64,000 nucleotides of DNA from Hibiscus mutabilis (Eukaryota; Streptophyta; Magnoliopsida; Malvales; Malvaceae): positions 41,963,392-42,027,391 of the forward strand of contig CM033732.1 of assembly GCA_019671005.1 (NCBI GenBank), written 5' to 3'. Below, piece by piece: positions 45,617 through 56,605 of the stretch. Each line of letters starts with the position of its first letter. Position 1 is the first letter of the stretch. Made by a program: the position numbers and the translations under genes. Under the pieces are notes generated by a model. The model worked only from the letters and a program-made list of their open reading frames with translations. It was not told the DNA's origin and ran no database searches.

Positions 45617-45928
45617 TTAATAGAAGTATGAATTACTAATGTGTAAGCCCTGAGTGTTCTTGTATGCACGTTTATAAGCGTAGTCAATGAGGTCATCAAG
45701 CTCATCCAAGCTCACCCATCGATCCTTATTTTTATCCACAAGCTTCAGTGCTCTCCAAGCTCTGAAACTGGGGAAGACGGACCCGCAACGATCAAGCGCA
45801 TCCTTTATCTCTTCCTTGTTCAGTATACTGTTATCATCAATGTCGCAATGGAAGAATAATTTCCGAAGCTGCTCCTTACTGACCGCATAGCTCGGCAATG
45901 CGGATCCTTTCTGAATGTTGTGAATCAT
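45617..45928 (-). CDS. Two-EF-hand calcium-binding protein, copy 3
   Basis: 103 residues by the ATG at 45,928, which aligns with the other copies. EF loop 1 (D29-I-D-D-N-S-I-L-N-K-E-E40) is canonical. In loop 2 (D65-K-N-K-D-R70-W71...E76) the invariant Gly at loop position 6 is Arg, which usually weakens calcium binding. The C-terminus differs from the sister copies: a small deletion and replacement after YAYKRAY removes the GYIN(F/I)S ending and extends the frame by about ten residues. An upstream in-frame extension exists but would start upstream of the TATA box at 46,025-46,032, so it cannot be in the mRNA. It may be on the way to becoming a pseudogene. Confidence 0.78.
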   Translation of the reverse strand: MIHNIQKGSALPSYAVSKEQLRKLFFHCDIDDNSILNKEEIKDALDRCGSVFPSFRAWRALKLVDKNKDRWVSLDELDDLIDYAYKRAYKNTQGLHISNSYFY

Positions 45929-46032
45929 TGTCTGGCAAGGATTTTGAGGTTGATCAGCAACAAGCTGAAATTGGAACTCCCCTACTTCGGTTGTCTCACT
46001 GGACTTGTGTGATATATCATAGGGTTTATATA

Positions 46033-48160
46033 GACTTGTTCGAACATATGCTCGAGCCACTTATTGTCTATATTGATCCGAATGAGTTTTGTTTACTAAA
46101 ATGTGAGGGTGCATATTAGAAAAACAAAAGATTAGGAACGTCAGAATAAGTTATGTGTTTAATTAAGTATTTAAGTATCCATCTTTTGTTCCGTAAATTC
46201 GATATATTATTACACATAGAATTATACTCCATCGTAGAAAATTATTGAAATTTCCAAGCCTTTAAGTACAGCATCTTCTCAACATCATATCAGCCTCTAA
46301 GTGCAGCATCTTTAAAATCCTTGTCAATAAAGTGAAAAAAAAAAAGAACATGGGCTGTTTTTTTTTTACTCGCTGGGTGGAACATATGGGCTGTTTTGAG
46401 GGCGTGCCCTGCCAATTTTTTTTGGAATGATAATAGAGTAGATATTCTTTTAAAAAAATAAAATTAGTTTTATAATCCTTTCAATCTTTTTAAAATCTTA
46501 TAAAAACATCTCTCAAAATTTGTAATTACATTATGGTTCTCTTTATAAATTTATAGTTCCGCCTATAGTTTCTAATATTAAACCTAATAATTCTTCGATT
46601 TAAATTTTATATCATTTTACGAATCGAATTGATGTTACTAAATTAAATAACATCAATTCAATTAATAGTGATATCAACATCATAAAAAAAGTTTGGATCT
46701 AGAGTATAAATTCAATAACGACATTGAGTTACTTTTATACCAAAACTGTGGTTCACTCTATGTGGGAATCTACTGTAGGAGATACCAAACTGTAGCTTGC
46801 ATTAGAAGATTGGAAGTGGAAAAGGAGATAGGACTCTAATTTCTTAGAAATGGGTTCTTATCTTATCATGTTTCATTCACTTTTTCTGTACATTTTTTGT
46901 TATACTTTCGGTTTTCAAGGCTTCGCCCTGACTAATCCAGATTGACCCGCATCGCACATATAGTTTTGGTGGGTGAGTCTTCCCGGAAAGATTTTTTGCA
47001 TACACAACGCATCGAATTCGAGACTTGCTTAAGCGATACCAAGTTGCTTACCACTTGGACTAACCATGTTGATCACTTTTTCTCTACATTGATATCAAGC
47101 ATCAAATATTTTTCTTATTCGCGGGTGGCATATATGCAAAAAAAAAAAAATTGGAAGGTCCATAAAAACTGGCCACTCAAGCAGCAGCATCCGCTTTTAT
47201 TTTGTCTTTTAAAAAAAAGTGTGTTTCGAAAGTTACATTATAATTGAATTTAAGTGTAATTACACATATATAATAAGTTTAGTTAACTGTAATGATTAAT
47301 GAATTTCCTTGAAGTGAGTATAATTAAAGGTTCTAAATTATACTCTTCAATTCGAGGATGAATGAGAATTTGTGTAACTATTCATGTAATTACACTTCAA
47401 TTTTACAAATACTTTTTTAAAATTAAACATGTATCTATATAATCACAATTTGTACTACAAAATTTGACATAAAAAATTAAAATGTAAATGTCCAAATCCA
47501 TCTTAAAAGTCCAAACTATTGTAATTAAATTTTGAATTTCAACACTCAAAAATATTTCCTATGTTACGGGTGGGAGGGCAATTCTCTCAACTTTGATGAT
47601 TTAATTATATTTTAGGTTATTGGTAGTTTTGAAACCATTTTAATTAAGTCATTGTTCTTCCTAAAATTGTTTGGTATAATTTATTTTTAGGACCTTATCA
47701 ATTTTAAAATTAATTAAATTAAGCATTGATCTCAAAATTTTCTGGTTTAATTGCTTTTAAGACCTTTAATGTTAAAATTAGTGACTATCTCTTTTAAATT
47801 TTTATAGTTTAATTACTTTTTAAGATCTCAAATTATTTTAAAGTTACGTGAGATTTATGAAATCAACTAGGCATCTCTACTTTTAAGTTACTTTTCAGCC
47901 TTCACCATGTCACCTTCTTCAACCTGCTAGCCTCGTCCCTGCCTTCAGTGTTCATCTTCCTTGAATTTGTTCCGATGATTCTCCGATATTATCTCTTCTC
48001 TTAAAATTTCAGAGCTCGAACTTGGATTCTCCTCTACAGAAAGATTCCAAACAAGCACAATAGAGTATCGTCTAATCTGATGTTAATCAAACTTTAGCAG
48101 ATTGCATACATGGAATGAAGTTCCAAGGACACTTATATGACATGAAATCGAACTACTTCA
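46033..48160. repeat. Duplicated flank of the EF-hand unit, second copy
   Basis: Second copy of the flank at 43,263-45,490, with the same order of landmarks and a few short indels. The SINE at 46,894-47,073 lies inside. Homology with the first copy resumes at the EF-hand gene on either side, so the whole unit of gene plus flank (about 2.7 kb) was duplicated in tandem. Confidence 0.8.
46894..47073 (-). mobile_element. tRNA-derived SINE, second duplicated copy
   Basis: 180 bp with an A-box-like TTAGTCCAAGTGG near 47,052-47,064 and a B-box-like GTCTCGAATTCGA near 47,011-47,023 on the minus strand. Target duplications CACTTTTTCTGTACAT (46,878-46,893) and CACTTTTTCTCTACAT (47,074-47,089) flank it with one mismatch. 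Confidence 0.8.
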
Positions 48161-48331
48161 TGAATTAGACTTTGGCGTTGGCGAATTTCATTACATTTAT
48201 TAAAATTTAGAACCCAGGTTGGAAAATCACAAGCTTCTAAACTAGCTATATTATCACACGGGAAATCGGGAATGTATATTTTTACATTGATAGAAGTATG
48301 AATTACTAATGTGTAAGCCCTGAGTCTCTAA

Positions 48332-48613
48332 TTAACTAATGTTGATGTATCCACGTTTATAAGCGTAGTCAACGAGGTCGTCAAGCTCCTCCAAGCTGAC
48401 GCATCCATCCTTATTTTTATCCACATGCTTCAGTGCTCTCCAAGCTCTGAAACCGGGGAAGACAGACCCGAATCGATCAAACGCATTCTTTATCTCTTCC
48501 TTGTTCAGTATACTGTTATCATCAATGTCGCAATCGAAGAATACTTTCCGAAGCTGCTCCTTACTGGCCGCATTGCTCGGCAATGCAGAGCATTTCTGAT
48601 TGTTGTGAACCAT
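48332..48613 (-). CDS. Two-EF-hand calcium-binding protein, copy 4
   Basis: 93 residues, nearly the same as copy 2: loop 1 D29-I-D-D-N-S-I-L-N-K-E-E40, loop 2 D65-K-N-K-D-G70-C-V-S-L-E-E76, linker PGFRAWRALKHV, C-terminus YAYKRGYINIS. ATG at 48,613 is chosen over upstream Met codons because those fall at or upstream of the TATA box (48,711-48,717) or of the expected transcription start. Both EF-hands look functional, making copies 2 and 4 the most credible expressed members. Confidence 0.86.
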   Translation of the reverse strand: MVHNNQKCSALPSNAASKEQLRKVFFDCDIDDNSILNKEEIKNAFDRFGSVFPGFRAWRALKHVDKNKDGCVSLEELDDLVDYAYKRGYINIS

Positions 48614-48799
48614 TGTCTGGCAAGGATTTTGAGGTCGGCCGGCAACAGGCTGAAATTGGTACTCTCCCTCTTTCGTTGTCTTACTCAAATTGTGTGACAT
48701 ATCATAGGGTTTATATAGACTTCTACAGACCATTGTTCGTATTGATCAGAATGAGTCTTGCTTATGAAGGTTTAAGAATTTATTTTTAATAAATCCTAA

Positions 48800-50738
48800 A
48801 CATAATCCTAATCTTACCTAGAGGGGAGAAGAAGAAGGGCTCCAGGGAAGGAATGAGAGTGCCCTAGTGGGTTTAAAACCCATGACCTAAGATAATATAA
48901 GAGAACCAGGAACGGACACAGGATTTTATGTTGGGAGCGAACTTATAAAATTTTAGGGGGCAAAAATTTTAACTGAAGTGTAAAGTACACAATACGCATA
49001 TTAGAAAAATAAAATAAAGTAGGAAAAGTGGGGAATAGGTTCTCTATTTATTTACTTGATCATGAGGGAGTATTAAATTGTGATCGTAACGTAACGATTT
49101 TAGAAGTTATCGTAACAACGTGAACTGCAATTAAATTTAAAATTATAATTGTTTTTTTGAGAAAAATCACAATATAACGGTCATAACTGGGACATGGCAA
49201 CCACAATTACAATTTAATACTATATGTAATTATTATTCTCGCTTTTTCGTATGAAAACTAGATTTTGTAATCCCAAGTTAACTTAAGTGGCGTTTGATAC
49301 AGGTGACAATTGGGCTAATTTAGATAAGTTTGGGTTGAGTTTTTTTGGGGGTTTGAATTATTTTAATTTCAGGTTTTTCTAATATTGACAAACACCAAAT
49401 GACTCCTATACAAACCTCAGAGCCTTCAAGTTTAGCATCTTTCAAACCCTTGTAAATAAAAGTGAAAAAAGAGAGAAGAATATATAGGTAATGGATTTGC
49501 TTTTCTGAGTGGGAAATGGGAGACCGGGTTATTCCTTCACTTTCGGTGAAATTTGTGTAATACATTAGAATATGAGTTAATTGTACCACATGTCTTCAAA
49601 TTATGACACTCATTTTAAATTGGTACCTAAACTTTTAAATATTTTAATTCTATCCTCAAATTATGACCTTTATTTTAAATCAGTCCCCAAACTTTTGAGT
49701 ATTTCTAGTTTCATCCTAAAATTATAACTCTCATTTTAAATTGGTCCTCAAACTTTTTGAACGTTCTAATTTCATCCCGAAACTACTAGAGTATATGCTA
49801 ATCATATATTATGTTAATAAAACCTTTATAAAATTCATTAATTTTCATGAAACACTGATATGTATTATGTAATAATATCATGTGATATAAACGATAACTT
49901 GAGGATGAAATTGGAATATTTAAAAAGTTTGGGGTCCAATTTAGAATGAAGGTCATAGTTTGGGGATGAAAATTGAATGTTCAAAAATTTGGGTACCAAT
50001 TTAAAATGAAAGTTGTAGTTTGAGGATGAAAATTGAACATTTAAAAATTTAAGGATCAATTTAGAATGAGTCATAATTTGGGGACATGTGGTATCTTAGT
50101 AAAGTAAATAATGTTAGTGCATCTGTAAATTAATCATTTGGACTGAAATGGAAAATCATGCATCTACAAAGTATCAAATTCCAAAGAATAAAGCTTGCTA
50201 CTATTAATTCTTTTATATATATAGATTGATCAAGATCTAATCTCCAACTTTGATTTAGAGAGAATCAGCAAATAATTATCAGATTAGAATCAAGAATTAA
50301 AAGAAACTGGAAAGAGCATCGAATTAAAGAGTAGAAAGGCTTGGTCTTTGATTAGAATTTGTTCTAAGTTGTCCTTAGAGTGGCTGAAAGAACAAAGACA
50401 AACAAAATAACGAAACCAGTTTAATTCAAATGAGAAAAACAAAGATTAGAAATCGGAACTAAGCTTATAAGAAGGAACTAAAATTTAAAAAAATTACGAA
50501 ATAATAATTTAGAGTGACTTTTGTTATTAATTAAAAACGAAAATTTAAAAAATAGAATTGTTCTATGAATTTCTTAATAAACTTGTGATATGAAACATCA
50601 ATAATCGAACGGGTCAAAGGAGAGAGATAATGTTCATCTTCATGATGCATTCAAGCAGCCATTGAAGAACATTCAAACTAATAACAATAGAAGAAGAAGC
50701 CCTTGAATCAGGGTTTAATCAAGAACATTCATCAGACA
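48800..50738. other. Intergenic DNA with one foldback repeat
   Basis: No gene is seen. A foldback element at about 49,575-50,095 is listed separately. The remainder (48,800-49,570 and 50,100-50,738) is AT-rich with no strong signal. Confidence 0.5.
49575..50095. mobile_element. Foldback MITE-like element
   Basis: The left part (TACCACATGTCTTCAAATTATGACACTC region) and the right part (GAGTCATAATTTGGGGACATGTGGTA) are inverted copies. Each arm contains about three 63-bp units of the pattern CTCATTTTAAATTGGTCC..AAACTTTT. The centre lies near 49,840. A clean target duplication was not identified, so the class is uncertain; Mutator-like long-TIR elements look like this. Confidence 0.65.
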
Positions 50739-52535
50739 ATGGATGGGTTCAGAGAAGAAGAGGTTCGCAGCGACGCCAGAGCGGAAAAAAGGGCTACAGA
50801 TCAAAGATATCAGGGGGTTAGCGACCAACACAGGTTTCGAATACAGTAGTTTCATTCTTTGTGAACTTTTTCAGTAAGAGGATTCATCGAGCAACTCTTA
50901 AAGAGGCGTTTTCAGAATATGGGGAGGTTCTTAATGCCTACATTGCTTACCACAACGTGAAGTGAATCAATAGCAAACACACCTTCTTATTCGTCAGATT
51001 TGCATGCTAGGAGGACGTCGGAAGGGCTGTTTAGCAAGGTAAGAACAGAAGAATGGATGGATTCACTATAAAAGTCTTTTTTTTTTAAATAAGTATTCTA
51101 ATCCTTCAGCGACTGGTAAAGCGCCTAGTAGTAAAACACAGAAACCCCATGCAGCTGCTAAAAGTTTTTTAGCTGTCACGATTTAAAGGTCTTTCAAGGA
51201 CGTTCTGCTAGATACTCCTCATCCTAAAAAGGATGAAAAGCTCCAATTCAAAGTGTCAGGAGGAATGGTGGTACAAAATGCAATGAGGTTGATATCTCTC
51301 TACAGATACCTTTTTTCCATCAAAATCATATTGGCTTAAGAACAGTTCTGTAGGTCAAGTTAAAGGGACGTAAGACGCTGATTTTGTTCAGGAAGCTTTG
51401 CGGTCAGAGGGTTTCAACGTCAAAGTCAGTATTTGGTCAGGTTTTTATGCTATAGTTCAGTGCTTGGAAGTCGAACAGGTCCAGATTTTTTTGGGATCTC
51501 AAGTATTCCCTCTTGGAATCATGGTTTGAGGATCTTGACACCATTGACAATTTCTTATCCAAGAAAAAACTAAAAATTTGGATAAATGTAGAAGGAGTGC
51601 CATTGTTTGCATGGCACGCCACAGTGATTGAACCCATTGTTTGTAATTGGGGTAAAGTCATTAAGATAGAAGATCATACTTTGTCCAAAAAGAGATTTGA
51701 CTATGCTCGTGTTCTCGCAGGGGTGTCGTCTATATCGGTCGTTCCCAATTTTGCTTCAGTTGAATTGAATAGGGATAAGTTTAACATCAAAATGTCGACT
51801 GCGGAGTTTGAAGATAAACGTTGTTGGATAGACAAAGGGTTTTCGATGAACACCACCGACGAAGTGAATAGCTATCACTTCGAAGATATCCCACAAGTAG
51901 TTAATGTCTTGGGGTCTTCACTATCCCCTATGATTGAACGGGATTCTAACGGAACCAATCACGTGCCCAAAGACGGTTCTATATTAATGAAAGAAGTCAA
52001 TGTCGGCTGCAATTCCTCGGAAAGCACCTCTCTGGCAGCTCCCCCTTCATCCGGGTCCTTAGAATCTTATTACTTGCATAATATTTCAATCTCTATAGAT
52101 CCAGGTCACTTGAATTCGTCATCAGGCCTTAGCGAGCCCACTGCTCTTTTGCTAGACAAAGGGACGGGCCTTTTCTCAATCAAGCCCAGGCTCATCAAAA
52201 ATGGAAAGAAAATCTCTCCATGGATTTTCAGGTCAAAATTAGATAAGTTCCAAAATTAGGCTTCAGCCATTCCCAGTGGTGGCACCCAAAATGCGTGTAA
52301 AAAAAGAAGGGGATCCCTAAGTTTGGACTCCACCACTGGTGCTAATATCGAATCCATTAAACCCAAATCCCATTTTAAGAAAGACGACAACAGATCTTGT
52401 TTGGATGCTTTGGATGTCGAAGCAATAGCGTGCCTTGAAGTCTGCAAGGCCTCAGGTCTTCATTTTAAAGTGAATGACAAAGAACTTTGTTACAGGGTTG
52501 TGGAGCTAGAATTGGAGACTGGAGATTACCGGTAA
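50739..52535 (+). pseudogene. LINE ORF1 (second copy), RRM plus DUF4283-like domain
   Basis: ORF1 of an L1-type LINE. ATG 50,739 opens on a basic N-terminus. A frameshifted RRM follows (about 50,830-51,060). A well-kept DUF4283-like stretch (about 51,490-51,850) shows FEDLDTIDNFLSKKKLKIWI, VEGVPLFAWHATV, IVCNWGKVIKIEDHTL and KKRFDYARVLAGVSS. A serine-rich variable region passes through one in-frame TAG at 52,257 and ends at 52,533-52,535. The apparent start near 51,513 is not an ATG; the frame enters from upstream. Confidence 0.78.
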
Positions 52536-52582
52536 CTGAGGTAATTCTAGCTTTCCCTTGTATTTTTATCAACAGTTATTTA

Positions 52583-52856
52583 ATGAATCAGTGTTCCTTG
52601 TTGTCTTGGAACGTGAGAGGCTTGGGTAAACAAGAGAACAAAGCCTCAGTCAGAAGAATCATCTCTACGAGTAAGGCCAGTGTTATGTTTCTTCAAGAAT
52701 CCAAACTGCAATTGGTGGACGATAATTTGAGTTAGATGTACTCCCTTTCGATAGGCTAAACTGAACGTTTAATATCCCTATGGGATCCGAGCGTCATTGA
52801 ATGTCAATCCTCTTGTAACACTTCATTCCCAGCCTAGTCGAGAACCGCAGGTCGTC
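52583..52856 (+). pseudogene. LINE ORF2 5' end (AP endonuclease), truncated
   Basis: ORF2 supplies endonuclease and RT. ATG 52,583 lies 47 nt after ORF1 and opens with LLSWNVRGLGKQENKASVRR and VMFLQESKL, the start of the apurinic-type endonuclease domain of plant L1 LINEs. A TAG at 52,733 breaks it, more homology may continue to about 52,850, and everything else is missing because the 3.75-kb tandem array begins at 52,857. Confidence 0.75.
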
Positions 52857-53214
52857 TCCGATATTTTCAGGGCCATGTGCGAAAATAAAAAAAATGAGCT
52901 CTTATAGAACGAAAGCATATTCTATTATTTTGAACAATTAATTTAATATTTTATTAGTAAACCATAAAAACATAATTAAATTTTGGCAAATATATTATGT
53001 GCATTGTTTTGTTAAGAAAATTTGAAGTAATTGAATTGTAGGGAAATGAGTGTGATATGAAGCTTGATTTTGATAACTACAAATTTTTTGAAGAATATTG
53101 CATTGGAGAAGAGTAGATAGATAATTAAATTTTGGAAAAAAAATAAATTTTAAGATTTAGAAAGGATAATTAAATGTTAGGACAGATAATTATTTTTTAT
53201 TTTGTTTTTGTTTA

Positions 53215-53395
53215 ACCATCGGTATCAAGTATCCAACCTAATGGTTGATTAATTCAGATTGAGTATTGTAGAATCCATTATGAGGGCGACCCTCCCAACC
53301 CTATCTGCTTCATTCACAATGTCAGAATTCAAACCTCTGACCTTGCTTAAGGGATGTGGTGTCTCATCTCACTAGACCAATTGATTGTTGGCGAT
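53215..53395 (-). mobile_element. tRNA-derived SINE in unit 1
   Basis: On the minus strand the A-box-like TGGTCTAGTGAG is at 53,368-53,379 and the B-box-like AGGTTTGAATTCTGA at 53,322-53,336. The same element recurs in units 2 (about 56,964-57,144) and 3 (about 60,708-60,888). It is a different family from the SINE at 46,894. Boundaries are approximate. Confidence 0.6.
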
Positions 53396-55508
53396 TATTT
53401 TTTATTGTTAGATTAATTTATTTATTTAATAAATTAAAAATAAAATTTTAAAATAAAATAATTATTTTTTAGGGGCCCTAGACTAATTGGGGGCCCTGAG
53501 CGGTCCCTCACTCTACTCCCCCTATTGCCGGCTCTAGAGAATCAGGTCTGAGTATGTTACCGAAGTTCAATACGGTAATCGGTATAATGTTTTAATCATT
53601 ATTCATTAATTTAGTGAGTCAAAAGCAATACGGTATACATTTCGGTGCCACTATACACTACTAAATCCATACAGTGGAGCAGCAATTCGCTACAAGACTA
53701 TAATCATCAATTTAGGACCAATTTTAAACTTTTACAAGTTTTAGGGACTAATATGTAATTTCAGTAAATTAGAGGTTCTCTCCAAAAATTAAACTTACCA
53801 ATATGAAATTTAACTAATAAACATCGTACATATAAATTTTTATGCCAATCGGAGGTCATTTACCCCTTTAATTAATTCATATAATATTCAGTGACCATTC
53901 TATAAATTCTCAGAATTACTCCAATGGTTTTTAACAAAATTACTTGTATCAGTACCAGTACTCGAGAGGTCGTACTGGTACGTCATGCATGATTCAAACA
54001 TTATCAATTCCAATGACCAATATGCGTACTGATACACTTGTACCAGTATCGATACGCCTTTATTATTATGAATATTATTTCTTTTGAACTCCATATTGGC
54101 ATCGGTACAGGCTGAGTCGTACCGATACACGTGCCCTAATTTTTAAATTAGATTAAATATGGTATATGTACCTACATGATCGTATCGATACCTAGGTATA
54201 GTAATTTTCCAGCGTTGAAATCCCGTACTGATTCGCCCAATGCAGTATCGATACACCTTGTTAACCAACGTTGACCTAGTCCAAAAATGCATACTCGTAC
54301 CGATATGAAATTACCCATATCGGTACGGCAGGGTCTGTAATGACAGATTTGGTCTAGTTTTTATCCATTTTGACCTATCATACACTGTCCATATTCTACT
54401 ATCATGCCAAATTTCATAGTCATATGAATCCATTTAAAGGGTTTTTACCTTCTTAGGCCAAATATGCTTATTTTACCACCTTTAGCCAATTCCAAAACAA
54501 CATTTTAGGCTCATTAAGCTTATACTTGCCATATGCAACTTATACACAACAAAAGGGCTATAAGTGGTTAGTTTAACTACTTTACCACCATTCTAGGGGT
54601 TTGTAAGGATAATAAACATTACTCTATGCTCGTTGTGACTTGCTAAAAACCTTCAACCTTCCCGATCTCACAACGGTGACTTCTTTAACCTAAAATGCAT
54701 GAGATGAAATGCATTAGGAATACTTACCTAGTGAGGTTGTCATAAATAACATCGATAACAATGAGATGCATTCCAAATCATGGTTGTCAATAACAATGTT
54801 ATAAATGATGTTCAATGACAATAATATCACTTTCAATAATATTCCTTGGATCGATTCAAGATAGTGGACACGCGAATTCTTAAGCCTTGCCACATCAATG
54901 AATGGTCTAATCCTCTCTGCCTCGCCAAATGACGAATAACACAAGCATCCCTCCGTCTCACCACAATAAAGGTCGTAGCCCAAGGACCGTAGTCCACCCG
55001 TACCAATGATCTCATGAATTCTATAGCATGCCAATTGTATCTAATGTCCTTTTGAATCCAAGGTTCAATAACAATGTAGATGTCGACGTTCCAATAGCAA
55101 TAGTGATGATCAATGTTTCGATGACAATATCAATGATCAATGTTTCGATGACAATATCAATGCCTATTTCAATATCCAATGGCTATGACAATGATACTTT
55201 CAATACCCGATAGTCAATATCTTCATGTATCAATATTACAATGATGACAATAACAATAACAATGATACTATGGTCGATATTCGATACAATAGCTTACCGA
55301 TGCTTACCAATGAAGCCTCCAAAGAGGTTCGATGCAATATCCTTTTACAAAATGTTAGCTATGCAAAAATCAATATCAATGAAACTGGGAAAGGCACCTA
55401 GCCTATTCTCGAGACTCTAACTGTACTCACCTTGTTTTTTAAGTTCCTACGGCTCTTGGATTGCCACTCCTTTGTTCCTAGCTTTAGATGGAGATGGTGA
55501 CCCTTCTT

Positions 55509-56605
55509 TGTAATGCCCCAAATTTGGGCCTATGAGTTAGCTAGGGTGGTTAGACGACTTGGGTGAACCGGGTTAGTGTTCGAGTTAGTTTCAGGAAATT
55601 TAATCGGATAAAATAGTTTTTAGATAAAATAAAATATGAAAAAAATTATTTAAAATGTTTAATTAATATATTGAACATATGTGAGCTGTCAATTTGATGA
55701 AATTAATTCAGACTAAAAGACATTTTGGGTTGGTGACCAAAATGTAAAGTTTTCAAAACTATTTTGGTGACTAAATCGTAAAAGGGTCAAAACTTAGAAT
55801 CTTTAAGGAGCTATTAAACCCAATTGTTTTATCAGACTTTTTCCTTAATTTTGGCTAGTTTTAAAATGGTTTTTAAGGAATTAATAAATGGTATAAAAGG
55901 GAGTTTATTTGGTTTTAATTAAAACTAACCCAAATAGTTTTCTCACGTAACTAACTTTCTCCATACTATTTTCTCTCAAATTCTCAACAACAAAACTGCT
56001 ATTTTCTCTCCAAATATTCAATGGATTCATCTTTTTAATTCTATGTTTGATTTCAACAATGATTCTTTATCAAACTTCTATTTCTACATTGGATTTCTCT
56101 TCAAATCAAACCAAATAAGAAAGGAGTCAACTATTAGAGGTAATTTTCGTTTTCTCTCCTCTAATTGAAGGTTCTTTACTGAAATTCTCAAGTTCTTGAT
56201 CCTTTACAATCAATTTTTGTTATGTGTTGATGATTGAATCAAGAAATTAAGGTTTTATATTAATTTTGTTAAGGAAATTGATTGAGCTGTTTATGGATCC
56301 GATTTGTTGTGATCTTGATTGAGTTAGATCATATTTCAAGTGTATATTAATATTATGAGATGTGATTTGCAAAAGAAATCCAGAAACTAATAGAATTGCT
56401 AATTTCCTAGGTTGATTGAAGTTAGTTTTTGGGTTGTTTATGGTGTTAAATGATTATTGAAGGTATAAGGATTCTTAGAAAGTGTTTTTGGCTGGGTTTT
56501 GATAAGAATAGGATGTTAGATTTGTAGGTTTGTTGATTAGTATTGGGTGGATGATGTTTGAGAAGGATTTTGGTAGTTTCGGCTTGGTTTCAAAAGGTTT
56601 ATGTA
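55509..56605 (+). repeat. Ty3/gypsy-like LTR start with promoter in unit 1
   Basis: TGTAATGCCCCAAATTTGGG at 55,509 is typical of the beginning of Tekay/Del-type LTRs. About 385 bp in, GGTATAAAAGGGAG (55,890-55,903) is a good TATA box, followed by a CT-rich stretch of ACTTTCTCCATAC and CTCTC words typical of a plant transcription start region. No matching LTR end, primer site or internal domain was found before the unit ends. Equivalent starts lie at 59,256 and 63,002. Confidence 0.55.

Larger units (their letters stand above)
52857..56605. repeat. 3.75-kb tandem unit 1
   Basis: 3,749 bp from TCCGATATTTTCAGGG to GGTTTATGTA. The contents are an AT-rich part, a SINE (minus, about 53,215-53,395), GTATCGATAC-type palindromes (about 53,936-54,335), a repeated 106-codon minus-strand open frame (54,714-55,034, no known domain), a cryptic CAATGAT/CAATAT simple repeat (about 55,030-55,390) and an LTR-like start at 55,509. 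Add 3,749 for unit 2 and about 7,494 for unit 3. Confidence 0.95.

Noticed and set aside
45929..46060. N-terminal extension of EF-hand copy 3 (and the similar one in copy 4)
   Set aside because: The extension would start upstream of the TATA box, so it is outside the likely mRNA; the internal ATG matches all copies.
54714..55034. 106-codon minus-strand open frame repeated in each 3.75-kb unit
   Set aside because: No recognisable domain, broken by a frameshift in unit 2, and embedded in LTR-like sequence. Kept only as part of the unit description.
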